A stretch of 64,000 nt of DNA from Paenibacillus amylolyticus (lineage in GTDB: Bacteria > Bacillota > Bacilli > Paenibacillales > Paenibacillaceae). Numbering within the stretch: the first letter of the stretch is position 1; every line of letters starts with the position of its first letter. Position numbers and translations under genes: made by a program. The notes under the pieces were generated by a model, which was given only the letters and a program-made list of their open reading frames with translations, was not told where the DNA came from and searched no databases. Where the stretch lies: assembly GCF_001570725.1 (NCBI RefSeq), contig NZ_BCNV01000001.1, positions 248,001 through 312,000 on the forward strand, written 5' to 3'. Below, piece by piece: positions 38,358 to 47,769 of this stretch.

Positions 38358-38567
38358 CTAATCTCCACCTTTCAATTCAAAGATTTTTTCGACGGGTTCA
38401 CGAAAGACGTGGGCTATTTTTAATGCCAGGACGACTGATGGGGAGTAATCCCCACGTTCAATCAAAGCAATGGTTTGACGGGATGCGCCGATGAGTTTGG
38501 CTAGTTCCGTTTGTGACAGTCGGTCTCTGGCCCGTAACTCCCGAACGTGATTGTGCAATTCTTCCAC
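38358..38567 (-). CDS. Small XRE-family helix-turn-helix regulator
   Basis: 69 residues, essentially one Cro/CI-type DNA-binding domain (LSQTELAKLIGASRQTIALI, residues 18-37) with the short C-terminal hairpin of the YgzD-like group (FREPVEKIFELKGG). It starts with GTG at 38567, 9 nt after GGAGGTGA. It is first in the operon with DUF3169 and probably autoregulates. A TTTACA/TACATT promoter with a 17-bp spacer can be read just upstream on the minus strand. Confidence 0.88.
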   Translation of the reverse strand: MEELHNHVRELRARDRLSQTELAKLIGASRQTIALIERGDYSPSVVLALKIAHVFREPVEKIFELKGGD

Positions 38568-38670
38568 TTGCTCACCTCCATGAACCTAATGTACATGATA
38601 TTTGTCTAAATGTAAACTATAATATACAAAATGTTTATGATAATTTACTTTAATGTGATGATAATGGGCA

Positions 38671-38697
38671 TAAAAAAGAGAGCCTGCCGGGCTCCCT
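38671..38697 (-). terminator. Intrinsic terminator after the MFS gene
   Basis: On the minus strand GGGAGCC-CGGCA-GGCTCTC is followed by TTTTTT. Confidence 0.8.
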
Positions 38698-38729
38698 TAC
38701 ATGATTGTTTTGTTGCAGGAAAAGTGAAA

Positions 38730-40025
38730 TCAAGATGCATCTGCACACGGCAGATGTTCATTCTGTTCCTCTGGCTTTCGAAGTAACATTCGGAAAAAGA
38801 CGAGCGCTCCAAGCCCCATGAGTACATATAGACCAGCCATCGCATATGAAGGCAGAAAGGCTCCTATGGTTAACCCGAGACTTCCGAGGAGGGCAGCCAC
38901 GTTATAGCTCAACCCGTCAGCGGCCATGTAGGCAGCACGGTCCGAATCGGGAATCATACCCGCGAGCATGACCTGACGAACAGGGGCGTACATCAATTCT
39001 CCAATGGTAAGCAGTATAGCGGATAAGATGAGTAACCAGGCCCAGTTGCTAAAAGCGAGTGCGGTGAAACCTGCGGTATAGAGGAGCATACCGACAGTCA
39101 TGATAGATCGGGACGGGAAGCGACCGATCCATCTGGAGAACGGAATGGCAACCAAGGCGACCATTACAGTGTTGATGACCATGATCAGGCTGAACATATG
39201 TAGACCTGAGATATCTGAACCGAACAGTTGGGCGGTGAATTCATTTTTTAGACGAACAGCGATGTATTTATCCAACTGAAATTCCAGGGAGACCGCAAGT
39301 ACAGTGGCTGTAAAAAATATCATGAAACGTTTGTCTTGAAAGACCGCCCAGTACGTTTTCAGTATGTTCCTCTGGATGGGAGCATTGGCTTCCATTAGTC
39401 TGTTGGATGGATCGGAATCCTTGGATTGACCGGTAACACTGTACGTGCGTTTATCTATTGTTTCTTGAATCATAAAGACCAAAATAAATAGGGTAGCCAT
39501 ACTTTCTAGACATACCAGACTAAACAACAGAAAACGAAATGACTCGAAAAATAGTCCGCCCATCAGTGCGCCAAAGGTTACAGCTACGTTGGTTGTCCAA
39601 TATTGCAACCCATATACATAATGACGTTCATGTTCACTGCTTACATCAACAATCATGGCATTAGCAATAGGGACGGTGATCCCTGAACTGAGGCTGCTGA
39701 GCAGAAACATGAGACAAGTGACAATGATCGAATCCATCCACGGCGAGTTTGCAATGGCCAAGCAGAGTAGAGCCACTACCTGCAGTATTTGTGCAATCAC
39801 CATTAATTTCTTCCGCCCAATTCGATCCGACCAATATCCTGCCCACAATCCCACGATCATGGATGCCACAATATTGACCGTCAGCAATAAGCCCGCCAAA
39901 CCTGCGCCAATCTGAACACTCAGATAGATTGCCATGAATGGAATGATGGACTTCTGGGTTAGATCGGTGAAAAAATCAGTAATGATGCGTATCCTGATGT
40001 TCGGGTGCAAATCGGCGTATTTCAT
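38730..40025 (-). CDS. Major facilitator superfamily exporter
   Basis: 431 residues with twelve membrane segments. The MFS loop 2-3 motif is GYWSDRIGRKKLMV (near residue 60), typical of drug:H+ or sugar efflux carriers. I chose the ATG at 40025 (MKYADLHPNIRIR) with GGAAGGAAGAAG upstream; the frame extends to 40109 but the added 28 residues look non-coding. It diverges from an SgrR-like regulator. In E. coli, sgrR is divergent from the sugar exporter gene setA, which suggests a similar efflux role. The exported compound is unknown. Confidence 0.82.
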   Translation of the reverse strand: MKYADLHPNIRIRIITDFFTDLTQKSIIPFMAIYLSVQIGAGLAGLLLTVNIVASMIVGLWAGYWSDRIGRKKLMVIAQILQVVALLCLAIANSPWMDSIIVTCLMFLLSSLSSGITVPIANAMIVDVSSEHERHYVYGLQYWTTNVAVTFGALMGGLFFESFRFLLFSLVCLESMATLFILVFMIQETIDKRTYSVTGQSKDSDPSNRLMEANAPIQRNILKTYWAVFQDKRFMIFFTATVLAVSLEFQLDKYIAVRLKNEFTAQLFGSDISGLHMFSLIMVINTVMVALVAIPFSRWIGRFPSRSIMTVGMLLYTAGFTALAFSNWAWLLILSAILLTIGELMYAPVRQVMLAGMIPDSDRAAYMAADGLSYNVAALLGSLGLTIGAFLPSYAMAGLYVLMGLGALVFFRMLLRKPEEQNEHLPCADAS

Positions 40026-40190
40026 AAGTCGTTCTTCTTCCTTCCCGCTGGTCATGTTGATGTTACTGAGTATAATGGAGGAAAACCTGAAGAAAAACTG
40101 TAGAAGCAACCGAATGGATTTCGTATTTTAGTAGATGGAGCTAAGTAGTTGAAAGATAGAATTTAGAACATAGGAGAAGGGAGGGCATAA

Positions 40191-42071
40191 ATGGACGTAT
40201 CAGAACATTACATTCAATTGCGATTGAACTTTCTGCATGTGCATGATGAACAAGAAATACATACAACGGTAGGTGAACTCGCCCATCATTTGTGCTGTAC
40301 CATGCGTAATATGAACCTCATTATGAACAAATTCAAAGAGAACGGATGGGTCATGTGGAACCCGCAGCGCGGTAGAGGCAAAAAATCGATACTTGTCTTT
40401 TGCGTCCCGCTGCTTCATGTGGTTCGTGAACGGTATGACCATCTCCTGAATGGGAACAGGATCGAGGACGCCTATGAACTTGTCTCCACCTTACCAATTA
40501 CGATGCGAGAACATCTGATGCAGCAAATGCAGCATCAATTCGGTCTGCGTTCGAACGAAGGGGCCAGAGGGCGAGTGGATACATTACGGATTCCGCAAAA
40601 TACGCCGTTTAAGACTCTCGACCCAACGCAGACGGCGATGTGGGGAGAAGTTTTCATCATTGCAGAGGTGTTCGATCGTTTGGTTCGCTATAATGCTGAA
40701 CGTCAAGTCTGCGAGCCGAGTCTGGCTATGGCATGGGAGAGTCATGCAGATGGAAGGGAATGGACCTTTTATCTGCACAAAGGCATACCTTTTCATCATG
40801 GAAAGATTCTGGATGCAGAGGACGTCAAGTTTACCTTTAATCGCATTATCTCCGACAGGAGTAACCCTTGCAGGCCGCTGTTTGGTTCGATTGAGAGCAT
40901 AGAGGCGTATGACCAGCTGACTGTACGTTTTGTGTTGAATAAGCCAAACTTCATGTTCCCGGATCTGATGAGCAGTATGTGTGCATCTATCCTGCCTAGA
41001 GATGTGGAGATGAACCCGCTTCATCCGATTGGAACAGGACCTTATCGTTTGACTCGTCATGATTCGAAGCTGCTTGTGCTTGAGGTGTTCAATGCCTATT
41101 TCAGAGGCCGGGCTTATGTGGATCGTGTTGAAGTGTGGCAGCTCCCTCACTCGGCAAAGGCGGAGTCCATCATCAAGCATGATTTATTTCCGGATGCACA
41201 ACCTCGTGCCGTACAGCATGAGATGCAGGGCGGTGTGTATATGACGTTTAATATGCAAAAGGAAGGGCCGCAGCATGATGTGAATTTTCGTCGGGCTGTT
41301 CAACAGCTATTGAATGCGCATGAGTTGTCGGAAGCGCTCGGGAGCACGAACACGCAGGCTGCCTATAGTCTGATTCGAGGACGAGTTCAGAAGCAGCATC
41401 TAACGGAGAGACCGGATCAAGGGGTGCCGTGGAAACAGCAATCGAAGCAACCGGATGGTTCTGCTAAACCAGTACTTTCCGTGGAGTCTTCGCTGGCGCG
41501 CGCCTCAGCATTATTACGTCGCAGCTCTTACCATGGGCAAATGTTATCTCTGTGGGTAGAAGAAGGAGAGAAGATGGAGGCGGACATGATCTGGTTTGCA
41601 GAGAGATGTGAACAGATTGGTCTACATATATGCATTATTCCGGGAGACCCGGTCCATGCAGTCTATCAAGATGGATTCAGGGATTGTGATCTGATCTATA
41701 CAGGAGAAGTTTTCGATGATCATGTCGTGCTGAGTCTCGTGACGATGTATACCTTCCAGAACACGTTATTCCTGATTGCGATGAATGATTACTGGAGACA
41801 TGAACTGGAACAGGAATGTGGACACGTTGTCATGATTAAGGAACCTGCGGAGCGGTTGAATAGATTGATTCAGTTGGAAGATCGATTGATTCAGGAGGCG
41901 CTGCTTCTGCCCACCTACAGCTTCAAGGAAGAACATGCCCATCATTCTTCTCTGCGTGGTTATCATGTTGCGGGACATGGTCTGCCTGATCTGCGCCGAT
42001 TGTGGGTGAAGAGAAGACCTGGTACCGCTGAAGAGGATACGAGTTATCCAGTGTATATTCCGTTGTGGTAG
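40191..42071 (+). CDS. SgrR-like regulator (winged helix plus solute-binding domain)
   Basis: 626 residues. The N-terminal DNA-binding domain (1-90; TVGELAHHLCCTMRNMNLIM; NGWVMWNPQRGRGKKS) is the SgrR_N type. Residues 120-600 are an SBP_bac_5 (peptide/nickel-binding-like) domain without a signal peptide (FDRLVRYNAERQVCEPSLAM, WTFYLHKGIPFHHGKILDAE, PIGTGPYRLT), so it senses ligand in the cytosol. AGGGAGGG precedes the ATG. It is divergent from the MFS exporter, its probable target. A palindrome of 14-bp arms covers its stop codon. Confidence 0.87.
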   Translation: MDVSEHYIQLRLNFLHVHDEQEIHTTVGELAHHLCCTMRNMNLIMNKFKENGWVMWNPQRGRGKKSILVFCVPLLHVVRERYDHLLNGNRIEDAYELVSTLPITMREHLMQQMQHQFGLRSNEGARGRVDTLRIPQNTPFKTLDPTQTAMWGEVFIIAEVFDRLVRYNAERQVCEPSLAMAWESHADGREWTFYLHKGIPFHHGKILDAEDVKFTFNRIISDRSNPCRPLFGSIESIEAYDQLTVRFVLNKPNFMFPDLMSSMCASILPRDVEMNPLHPIGTGPYRLTRHDSKLLVLEVFNAYFRGRAYVDRVEVWQLPHSAKAESIIKHDLFPDAQPRAVQHEMQGGVYMTFNMQKEGPQHDVNFRRAVQQLLNAHELSEALGSTNTQAAYSLIRGRVQKQHLTERPDQGVPWKQQSKQPDGSAKPVLSVESSLARASALLRRSSYHGQMLSLWVEEGEKMEADMIWFAERCEQIGLHICIIPGDPVHAVYQDGFRDCDLIYTGEVFDDHVVLSLVTMYTFQNTLFLIAMNDYWRHELEQECGHVVMIKEPAERLNRLIQLEDRLIQEALLLPTYSFKEEHAHHSSLRGYHVAGHGLPDLRRLWVKRRPGTAEEDTSYPVYIPLW

Positions 42072-42095
42072 GTAGGATTGGCTACCACAACGGAA
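42058..42095. repeat. 14-bp inverted repeat over the sgrR-like stop codon
   Basis: TTCCGTTGTGGTAG (42058-42071, its last three bases being the TAG stop) and the exact reverse complement (42082-42095) lie between two convergent genes. No T tract follows on either strand. It may act as a weak terminator or mRNA 3'-end stabiliser. Confidence 0.7.
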
Positions 42096-42111
42096 TGAAT
42101 CAGGTGTTCAT

Positions 42112-43605
42112 TTACGAAACTCTGGTAAATTCAATAGGCTTCGTACCCGGCTCAAGCAGCAAAGGAATGGAGATGGATTGAGCGACGCCTGATAATTCAT
42201 TCAGGGTGAACGTATATATGACCTTCAGACCGAATAACACGAATTCGACCGAAAACGTATCTTTTCCGGTGTATTCCATAGGCATTTCGATCGCGTTAAA
42301 GGTTGCCTGCAACCCGTCCGTTGTTTCCTGAATGGACATTTCGCCATAACCAGGATGCGTGTAAATACCCGCATAAGCGGTGAGAGGACGATCAAACGGA
42401 GCAACTTGAGGTTCTTCAATGTTTTGCTCAACAGCAGTTTCTGGGTGAATAGATAATTCCGAAGTATTCTCCGGATTAGTCTCTGTTTCTGCTGGTTCTT
42501 TTCCCATTAATTTGCTCATTCTGGAACTCCAATTAACGGGCTCCAATCCAAGCAGTCGGTCCATGATATGAAAAGCAACCGTATACGGGATAACACTTCC
42601 GTTGGTATTGCTCATTACTACGATCCCGATCTGCTCCTCTGGCAAAAAGGCAACCTGTGACGTAAAGCCGTCAATACCCCCACCATGATGAATCATGGCA
42701 TGCCCACGATACGGCTCAATCATCCAGCCCAGACCATATGTACTAACAGGCAGCTCTTTGCTGTTGAATGCTGAATCACAAGCCATCTGAGGACTGTGCA
42801 TAACCTTCATCTGTTCCTTAGAGATCAAAGATTGTCCGTTCCACTCTCCTGAATGCAATTGGAACTGAAGCCATGCGATCATGTCGACCAGATTACTGTT
42901 AATGGAACCAGCTGGGCCAACAGCGTCAATAGCTCGAAATGGTATTCTTGTATGCTGACCATCCTGTTCCATATAAGGACAAGCATAGTCAGTCTGAAGC
43001 TGCATCTCATCGACAGAGAACAGGCTTGAGTTCATACCTAGGGGGTCAAATAGAGACTTTTGAACAACCTCTTCCCACGAATTTTCTTTCAATTGTCCAA
43101 CCAGATAACCTGCCGTCATGTACATCATGTTCTGATACTGCCATTTGTTTCGGAAATCTTGATTCGGCTCCAGATACTGTAATGTACGAACAAGTTCTTC
43201 TCTTGTACGTGGGGAGTTGTACCATACCAACTCATGTCTTGGAAGACCGGAACGATGACACAGCATGTCGCGAATGGTGAGACGTTCTGTTGCCACCGGA
43301 TCGAACATCCGGAAATCTTTCATATAGGTCTTCACAGGTGCATCCCAGTCCAGTATCCCCTGATCCACAAGCAGAGCAGCAGTTGCTGCGGTAAAGGCTT
43401 TGGTACTTGAACCGATGGCAAACAGCGTATTGGGGGTAACTTCAAGTTTGGACTCCAGATCACGGTACCCGTAGCCTTTTTGCCAGATGACTTCATCCTT
43501 ATGGATTACAGCCACCGCTGTGCCGACACCTTTCCATAGTTGAAGTTGCTCGTCGATGAATTCATCCAGTCCTTCCAGTGATGCGCGAAGCTGAGTTGTC
43601 GTCAT
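42112..43605 (-). CDS. Beta-lactamase-fold serine hydrolase with DUF3471-like C-terminus
   Basis: 497 residues, no signal peptide, so probably cytosolic. Catalytic motifs: AIGSSTKAFT (SxxK, near residue 66), KWQYQNMMYMT (YxN, near 157) and MIHHGGGIDGF (HxG, near 318). The C-terminal 100 residues form a lipocalin-like DUF3471 domain (GIYTHPGYGEMSIQETTDG). Similar proteins are esterases, D-aminopeptidases or of unknown role. GGGAGGGGAAGG directly precedes the ATG. Monocistronic. Confidence 0.85.
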   Translation of the reverse strand: MTTTQLRASLEGLDEFIDEQLQLWKGVGTAVAVIHKDEVIWQKGYGYRDLESKLEVTPNTLFAIGSSTKAFTAATAALLVDQGILDWDAPVKTYMKDFRMFDPVATERLTIRDMLCHRSGLPRHELVWYNSPRTREELVRTLQYLEPNQDFRNKWQYQNMMYMTAGYLVGQLKENSWEEVVQKSLFDPLGMNSSLFSVDEMQLQTDYACPYMEQDGQHTRIPFRAIDAVGPAGSINSNLVDMIAWLQFQLHSGEWNGQSLISKEQMKVMHSPQMACDSAFNSKELPVSTYGLGWMIEPYRGHAMIHHGGGIDGFTSQVAFLPEEQIGIVVMSNTNGSVIPYTVAFHIMDRLLGLEPVNWSSRMSKLMGKEPAETETNPENTSELSIHPETAVEQNIEEPQVAPFDRPLTAYAGIYTHPGYGEMSIQETTDGLQATFNAIEMPMEYTGKDTFSVEFVLFGLKVIYTFTLNELSGVAQSISIPLLLEPGTKPIEFTRVS

Positions 43606-43854
43606 ACCTTCCCCTCCCGATATTCAATGAAATGGATCGTTTCCTACAATCCACTATGCCTTTTCTGGATAAAGTTAACATCCTACCCGAGACTGATTTT
43701 GCGTAGCAATGCCGTATTAACTGACTTCACTGCATGCTTGTCAAACTAGTCCGCATATATCGAACAAGTCCCTCATAGACATGTACTAATCAAGTAGGGG
43801 TTCTGCTGCAAGCACAATCCTGAAGTGAAAACATGTGCTAAAGGGGATGATGTC

Positions 43855-45054
43855 ATGCGCCGAATATCATGGATGCTTGCCATGGTATTGGTCTTATCGG
43901 TCTTGCTTGCCGCCTGCGGGAAGAAGGATGCGGCAGCTGTGGTCAAAGATCTGAACGAAGTCGTAGGAGAGATGGAAAGTTACCAGGGGGCAGGCGTGAT
44001 GACGCTGCATACCGGAGATACGCCGCAGCAGTACAAGGTCGAGGTATGGCATCAGAAGCCTTCCTATTATCGTATTGCGTTAACCAATGCCAAAAAGGAT
44101 GTAACACAGATTGTCTTGCGTAACGATGAGGGTGTGTTTGTTCTGACGCCTAGCCAGAACAAGAGCTTCCGTTTCCAGAGCAACTGGCCAGATAACCAAG
44201 GACAGGTATATCTCTACGAAACATTGATTCGGAGCATTACGGGGGATACGACCCGTCAGTTTGCGGATGAGAAGGAGAGCTATGTTTTTGATGTAGCTGC
44301 CAATTATAATACACATGCACTCGTCAGACAGAAAATCTGGCTGAACAAATCGGATTACGCTCCGAAACAGGTGGAGGTATCCGACTCCAATGCCAATGTG
44401 GTCGTGGATGTGAAGTTTGATTCCTTCAAATTCGGTGCTGCATTTGAGAAAGACGCCTTTGACATGCAACGTAACATGACAGCCAATACAGAAGAAGGCG
44501 GCAAAACGGGAACAGACTCTGGTGTGGCTCCTGCGGAGCAAACAGGTAATGAGGGCGGTAAAGAACCTGCCAATCCTCAGACTGCGCCAGAACCAGACGG
44601 AGCTGTCACGGATGGACAGTCGGGTGTAGGTGTTGACACAGAGCAGCAAGGTACAGAGGGTGCTGCAACAGGTCAGGAAGGCGAAGAGCCGACACTTGCA
44701 GAACCGGAAGGGGCAGACAGCTTCGGCGTGATTCAGCCGACCTATGCACCGGAAGGCGTGCAGCTCAAGGATGATCAGATTCTGGAAGAAGCGGGAGACT
44801 ACTCGGTTATGCTTCGTTATGAAGGAACATATAATTACACAATATTTGAAGCCAGACCACAGGATCGAGCCGTATCGCTTGCTCCATCCAGTGTAGTGGA
44901 TCTTGGATTCACACTGGGGATGATCAGCGGAGATGCATTGCAGACTCTGACATGGATGACAGATGGCATAGAATATCGGATCACCAGTGCCGACCTGCCT
45001 CAGAACGAAATGGTACGCATTGCAACATCGATGCAGGAAGAGTCAGGCAAATGA
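43855..45054 (+). CDS. ydcC: YdcC-like LolA-fold lipoprotein
   Basis: 399 residues. Lipobox LLAACGK gives a lipid-modified cysteine at residue 22. Residues 25-205 have the LolA/LppX-like fold seen in B. subtilis YdcC, a sporulation-associated lipoprotein encoded directly before alr, as here. A Gly/Glu/Thr/Gln-rich segment of about 75 residues (about 210-290; TEEGGKTGTDSG to EEPTLAEPEG) splits the protein and looks disordered. The C-terminal 100 residues (DDQILEEAGDYSVMLRYEGT) are a separate domain. I chose ATG 43855 because AAAGGGGA is 8 nt upstream. The gene symbol rests on fold and gene order. Confidence 0.8.
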   Translation: MRRISWMLAMVLVLSVLLAACGKKDAAAVVKDLNEVVGEMESYQGAGVMTLHTGDTPQQYKVEVWHQKPSYYRIALTNAKKDVTQIVLRNDEGVFVLTPSQNKSFRFQSNWPDNQGQVYLYETLIRSITGDTTRQFADEKESYVFDVAANYNTHALVRQKIWLNKSDYAPKQVEVSDSNANVVVDVKFDSFKFGAAFEKDAFDMQRNMTANTEEGGKTGTDSGVAPAEQTGNEGGKEPANPQTAPEPDGAVTDGQSGVGVDTEQQGTEGAATGQEGEEPTLAEPEGADSFGVIQPTYAPEGVQLKDDQILEEAGDYSVMLRYEGTYNYTIFEARPQDRAVSLAPSSVVDLGFTLGMISGDALQTLTWMTDGIEYRITSADLPQNEMVRIATSMQEESGK

Positions 45055-45103
45055 TTTTTGAACAAATGAACGAATAGTAGCATAAACATAAGGAATGCTA
45101 AGA

Positions 45104-45137
45104 AGCATCGGAGACCCGTTCTCCGGTGCTTTGCTTT
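45104..45137 (+). terminator. Probable terminator after ydcC
   Basis: AGCATCGGAGA (45104-45114) pairs with TCTCCGGTGCT (45120-45130) with one wobble; the trailing tract TTGCTTTG is weak. Confidence 0.6.
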
Positions 45138-45373
45138 GATGTGAGACATGTGTACATCTGGGACTGTTTTTTCTTACTCCGAGCACCCAATAATGCAAAA
45201 CGCGCTTCTACACATAGGGAACCGGGTAAATAATCGATATAAGCAGATTTTTGCTGGGGTGGAAAGTGAAATTTTGCCCTGCCAATCTCGCTTATTGGTC
45301 TTCTTCTGTGTTCGCATTTGTTCCTCAAACGGCGCACCTTGCATCTGTTTTTGAATGCGAAACTTCGGTTCAT

Positions 45374-45402
45374 TTGACAGTCACATGCTGGAGCATTACG
45401 AT
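45374..45402 (+). promoter_or_regulatory. Predicted sigma-A promoter of alr
   Basis: TTGACA (45374-45379) and TACGAT (45397-45402) with a 17-bp spacer, about 48 bp upstream of the alr start. Confidence 0.65.
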
Positions 45403-45450
45403 GGAGTCTGACGTGAGCCGGATTAAGATGATTAGAGAAGGTGACTTAAC

Positions 45451-46638
45451 GTGCAAGGACAATATCGGCCGACCGAAGCGGAGATCAATTTGGATCATTT
45501 GTGTACTAACGTAGAAGCTTTCCGCGAGGCATTGCCTCAGGGCATGAAATTCCTCGCCTGTGTGAAGGCCAATGCCTATGGACACGGAGCGGTGGAGACG
45601 GCTAGAGAACTGGAACGAGTGGGTGTGGATTACTTAAGTGTTGCTTTTCTTGACGAAGCTCTGGAACTGCGACAACATGGGATTACGATTCCAATTCTGG
45701 TATTGGGTTATACGCCGCCGGAAGGGATCGCTGTTGCTTGGAAACATGATGTGACCATCACGCTGTTCAGCAGGGAAGTGCTTGATGCCATTCGACATCT
45801 GGATGCGAGCACATTCGCTAACCAATTGAAGGTTCATATTAAAATCGACAGCGGTATGGGCCGATTAGGTCTGTTGCCTGGCGATGAGGCATTGGCTTTC
45901 ATAGAGGAAGTGGCCTCGCTCGATCAGGTGATGCTGGAAGGTATGTTTACCCATTTTGCCAAAGCGGATGAAGAAGACAAAACCTATACACTGGAGCAGT
46001 ATCGACGGTTCCAAAGCGTGGTTCATGCGCTCAGGGATCAGGGATGTGTCATCCCGATTATACATACGGCGAACAGCGCCGCTGCCATTGATACACCGGA
46101 ATTATCCTATGATATGGTACGTGTAGGAATCAGCCTGTACGGATTGTATCCTTCGGCTCAGGTGAATCATCAGGTGGTGAAGCTGTCCCCGGTATTGACG
46201 CTGAAGACGAAGGCGGTTCTGGTTAAAACACTGCCACCCCATTGGGGGATCAGTTACGGAACCCGTTATGTTACACAAGGGCATGAACGAATAGCGACCC
46301 TGCCGATCGGCTATGCAGACGGATTCTCAAGAATGCTGACAGGTAAAGCACAAGTGCTTGTGCGCGGCCGCCGCGTTCCTGTCGTCGGTACGATTTGCAT
46401 GGATCAGTGTATGGTGTCGTTACAATCTTTCGCGGAAGAAGCGGAAGAAATTCAAGTCGGCGAAGAGGTTGTCCTCATCGGTCATCAGTCTGGTGGCGTT
46501 ATAACCGCAGACGAGGTGGCAATCCAGCTCGGTACGATTGCTTATGAAGTGATCTGCATGATGGCGCACCGCATTCCACGGGTCTACACCCGTGGGGGAG
46601 CAGAAGTCGCCAGAATCAATCCACTTTTGACATCCTGA
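45451..46638 (+). CDS. alr: Alanine racemase
   Basis: 395 residues, usual length. This PLP enzyme interconverts L- and D-alanine for peptidoglycan. The cofactor lysine is K39 in VKANAYGHGA and the second catalytic base is the tyrosine of GISYGTRY (Y269). VGTICMDQCM is the typical C-terminal motif. It starts with GTG at 45451, 6 nt after GAAGGTGA. Residue 9 is Glu in RPTEAEINLDHL, where family members usually have Trp; this is a small oddity. Its place between ydcC and ndoAI matches B. subtilis. Confidence 0.95.
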   Translation: MQGQYRPTEAEINLDHLCTNVEAFREALPQGMKFLACVKANAYGHGAVETARELERVGVDYLSVAFLDEALELRQHGITIPILVLGYTPPEGIAVAWKHDVTITLFSREVLDAIRHLDASTFANQLKVHIKIDSGMGRLGLLPGDEALAFIEEVASLDQVMLEGMFTHFAKADEEDKTYTLEQYRRFQSVVHALRDQGCVIPIIHTANSAAAIDTPELSYDMVRVGISLYGLYPSAQVNHQVVKLSPVLTLKTKAVLVKTLPPHWGISYGTRYVTQGHERIATLPIGYADGFSRMLTGKAQVLVRGRRVPVVGTICMDQCMVSLQSFAEEAEEIQVGEEVVLIGHQSGGVITADEVAIQLGTIAYEVICMMAHRIPRVYTRGGAEVARINPLLTS

Positions 46639-46898
46639 CAGGTGAACTGGACGTCATTACCAATAAACTTTTTTTCAGAACAGAAGGAAAACTGTCGGAG
46701 CATCTCGAATTATGTATGACGATAAGGATTTAAATCCTGAAATGAGATGTTTGGTCTGTACGAATATTGTTCCCCGTGTTTATAATGGAGTACAGCATAC
46801 TTGATATACTCGGGGCATATATATTCCTTTGTATAAAAGTTCTGGAAAAACGTAATACTGGTTCACAATGGCGAAAGGTTTGTGGGGGTGGAAGAAAG

Positions 46899-47180
46899 GT
46901 GGCCAACTTGCAGAACACCAAGCGGATCATGATCAGTTTACCTGATTATCTTTTGCAGGAAGTGGATGGCATCGTAGCGCTGGAGAATTCCAACCGCAGC
47001 GAATTGATTAGGCAGGCTATGAAGCTGTATTTGACGGAGCGTAAGAAACGTTACATCCGTGAAACGATGCAGCGCGGATACATGGAGATGGCAAAAATTA
47101 ATCTGACCATGGCATCCGAAGCCTTTCATGCGGAGGAAGATGCGGACAGCACTCTGGACCGCTTAGTTAGCGGGGTGTAG
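46899..47180 (+). CDS. ndoAI: Antitoxin EndoAI/NdoAI (MazE-like, ribbon-helix-helix)
   Basis: 93 residues, the same length as B. subtilis EndoAI. N-terminal ribbon-helix-helix (RIMISLPDYLLQEVDGIVAL; NRSELIRQAMKLYL) binds DNA. The C-terminal MQRGYMEMAKINLTMASEAF and RLVSGV closely match the part that wraps the toxin. I chose GTG 46899 after the GGGGGTGGAAG site; a frame to 46767 exists but covers the promoter. A TATAAT box lies at 46781-46786. The toxin gene follows by 3 bp. Confidence 0.92.
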   Translation: MANLQNTKRIMISLPDYLLQEVDGIVALENSNRSELIRQAMKLYLTERKKRYIRETMQRGYMEMAKINLTMASEAFHAEEDADSTLDRLVSGV

Positions 47181-47183
47181 ACA

Positions 47184-47534
47184 TTGATCGTAAAACGTGG
47201 TGACGTTTTTTTTGCGGATCTTTCTCCCGTTGTCGGTTCCGAGCAAGGTGGAGTCAGGCCTGTTCTGGTGATCCAGAATGATATCGGCAACCGGTTCAGT
47301 CCAACTTGTATTGTGGCGGCTATCACCGCCCAGATCCAGAAGGCAAAGCTGCCAACGCATGTAGAAATTGATGCGGCGGCACACGGCTTTGACCGGGACT
47401 CGGTTATTTTGCTCGAACAAATACGGACGATTGATAAGCAGAGGCTGACTGACAAGATTACCCATCTGGACGAGGAGACCATGAAATTGGTCAACGAAGC
47501 CTTACAGATCAGCCTGGGTTTAATCGATTTTTAA
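47184..47534 (+). CDS. ndoA: mRNA interferase EndoA/NdoA (MazF toxin)
   Basis: 116 residues, nearly identical to my memory of B. subtilis EndoA ([60 protein letters not shown]). It is a ribonuclease that cuts mRNA at UACAU and is held inactive by the upstream antitoxin. It starts with TTG at 47184, 3 bp after the antitoxin stop, with GGGGTG inside that gene's end as ribosome site. Translational coupling keeps toxin below antitoxin. Confidence 0.95.
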   Translation: MIVKRGDVFFADLSPVVGSEQGGVRPVLVIQNDIGNRFSPTCIVAAITAQIQKAKLPTHVEIDAAAHGFDRDSVILLEQIRTIDKQRLTDKITHLDEETMKLVNEALQISLGLIDF

Positions 47535-47622
47535 GGCAGCAACCAGCGTCTTGTACGCTGTCCTGCCGTCCGTTGGCAATGGATGTTCCTGTGAGGGAAC
47601 ACACTAATTTCAGACTGTAACC

Positions 47623-47668
47623 AAAAGAGCGTATGGCATCCTTCGGGCTGTTGTACGCTCTTTTGATT
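47623..47668 (+). terminator. Terminator after the ndoAI-ndoA operon
   Basis: AAAAGAGCGTA (47623-47633) pairs with TACGCTCTTTT (47654-47664); an internal CATCC/GGGCTG region closes the loop. Confidence 0.8.
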
Positions 47669-47769
47669 AAAGCTTGATGAAAGCGTAGAACATTGGCGAT
47701 CTTTTCGTTATAATGGAACCTGAGAAACCGTTTACCCGAAAGACCTATATATAGAGGTGGAGGAGACAT

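Larger units (their letters stand above)
45055..45450. other. Intergenic region between ydcC and alr
   Basis: It holds a terminator-like hairpin near its start (45104-45137) and the alr promoter near its end (45374-45402). The middle 230 bp show no open frame or known RNA motif; I looked for a T-box or riboswitch and found none. Confidence 0.5.

Noticed and set aside
45140..45450. Possible T-box or riboswitch before alr
   Set aside because: No T-box motif, no specifier stem and no antiterminator; a plain TTGACA promoter close to the gene explains expression.
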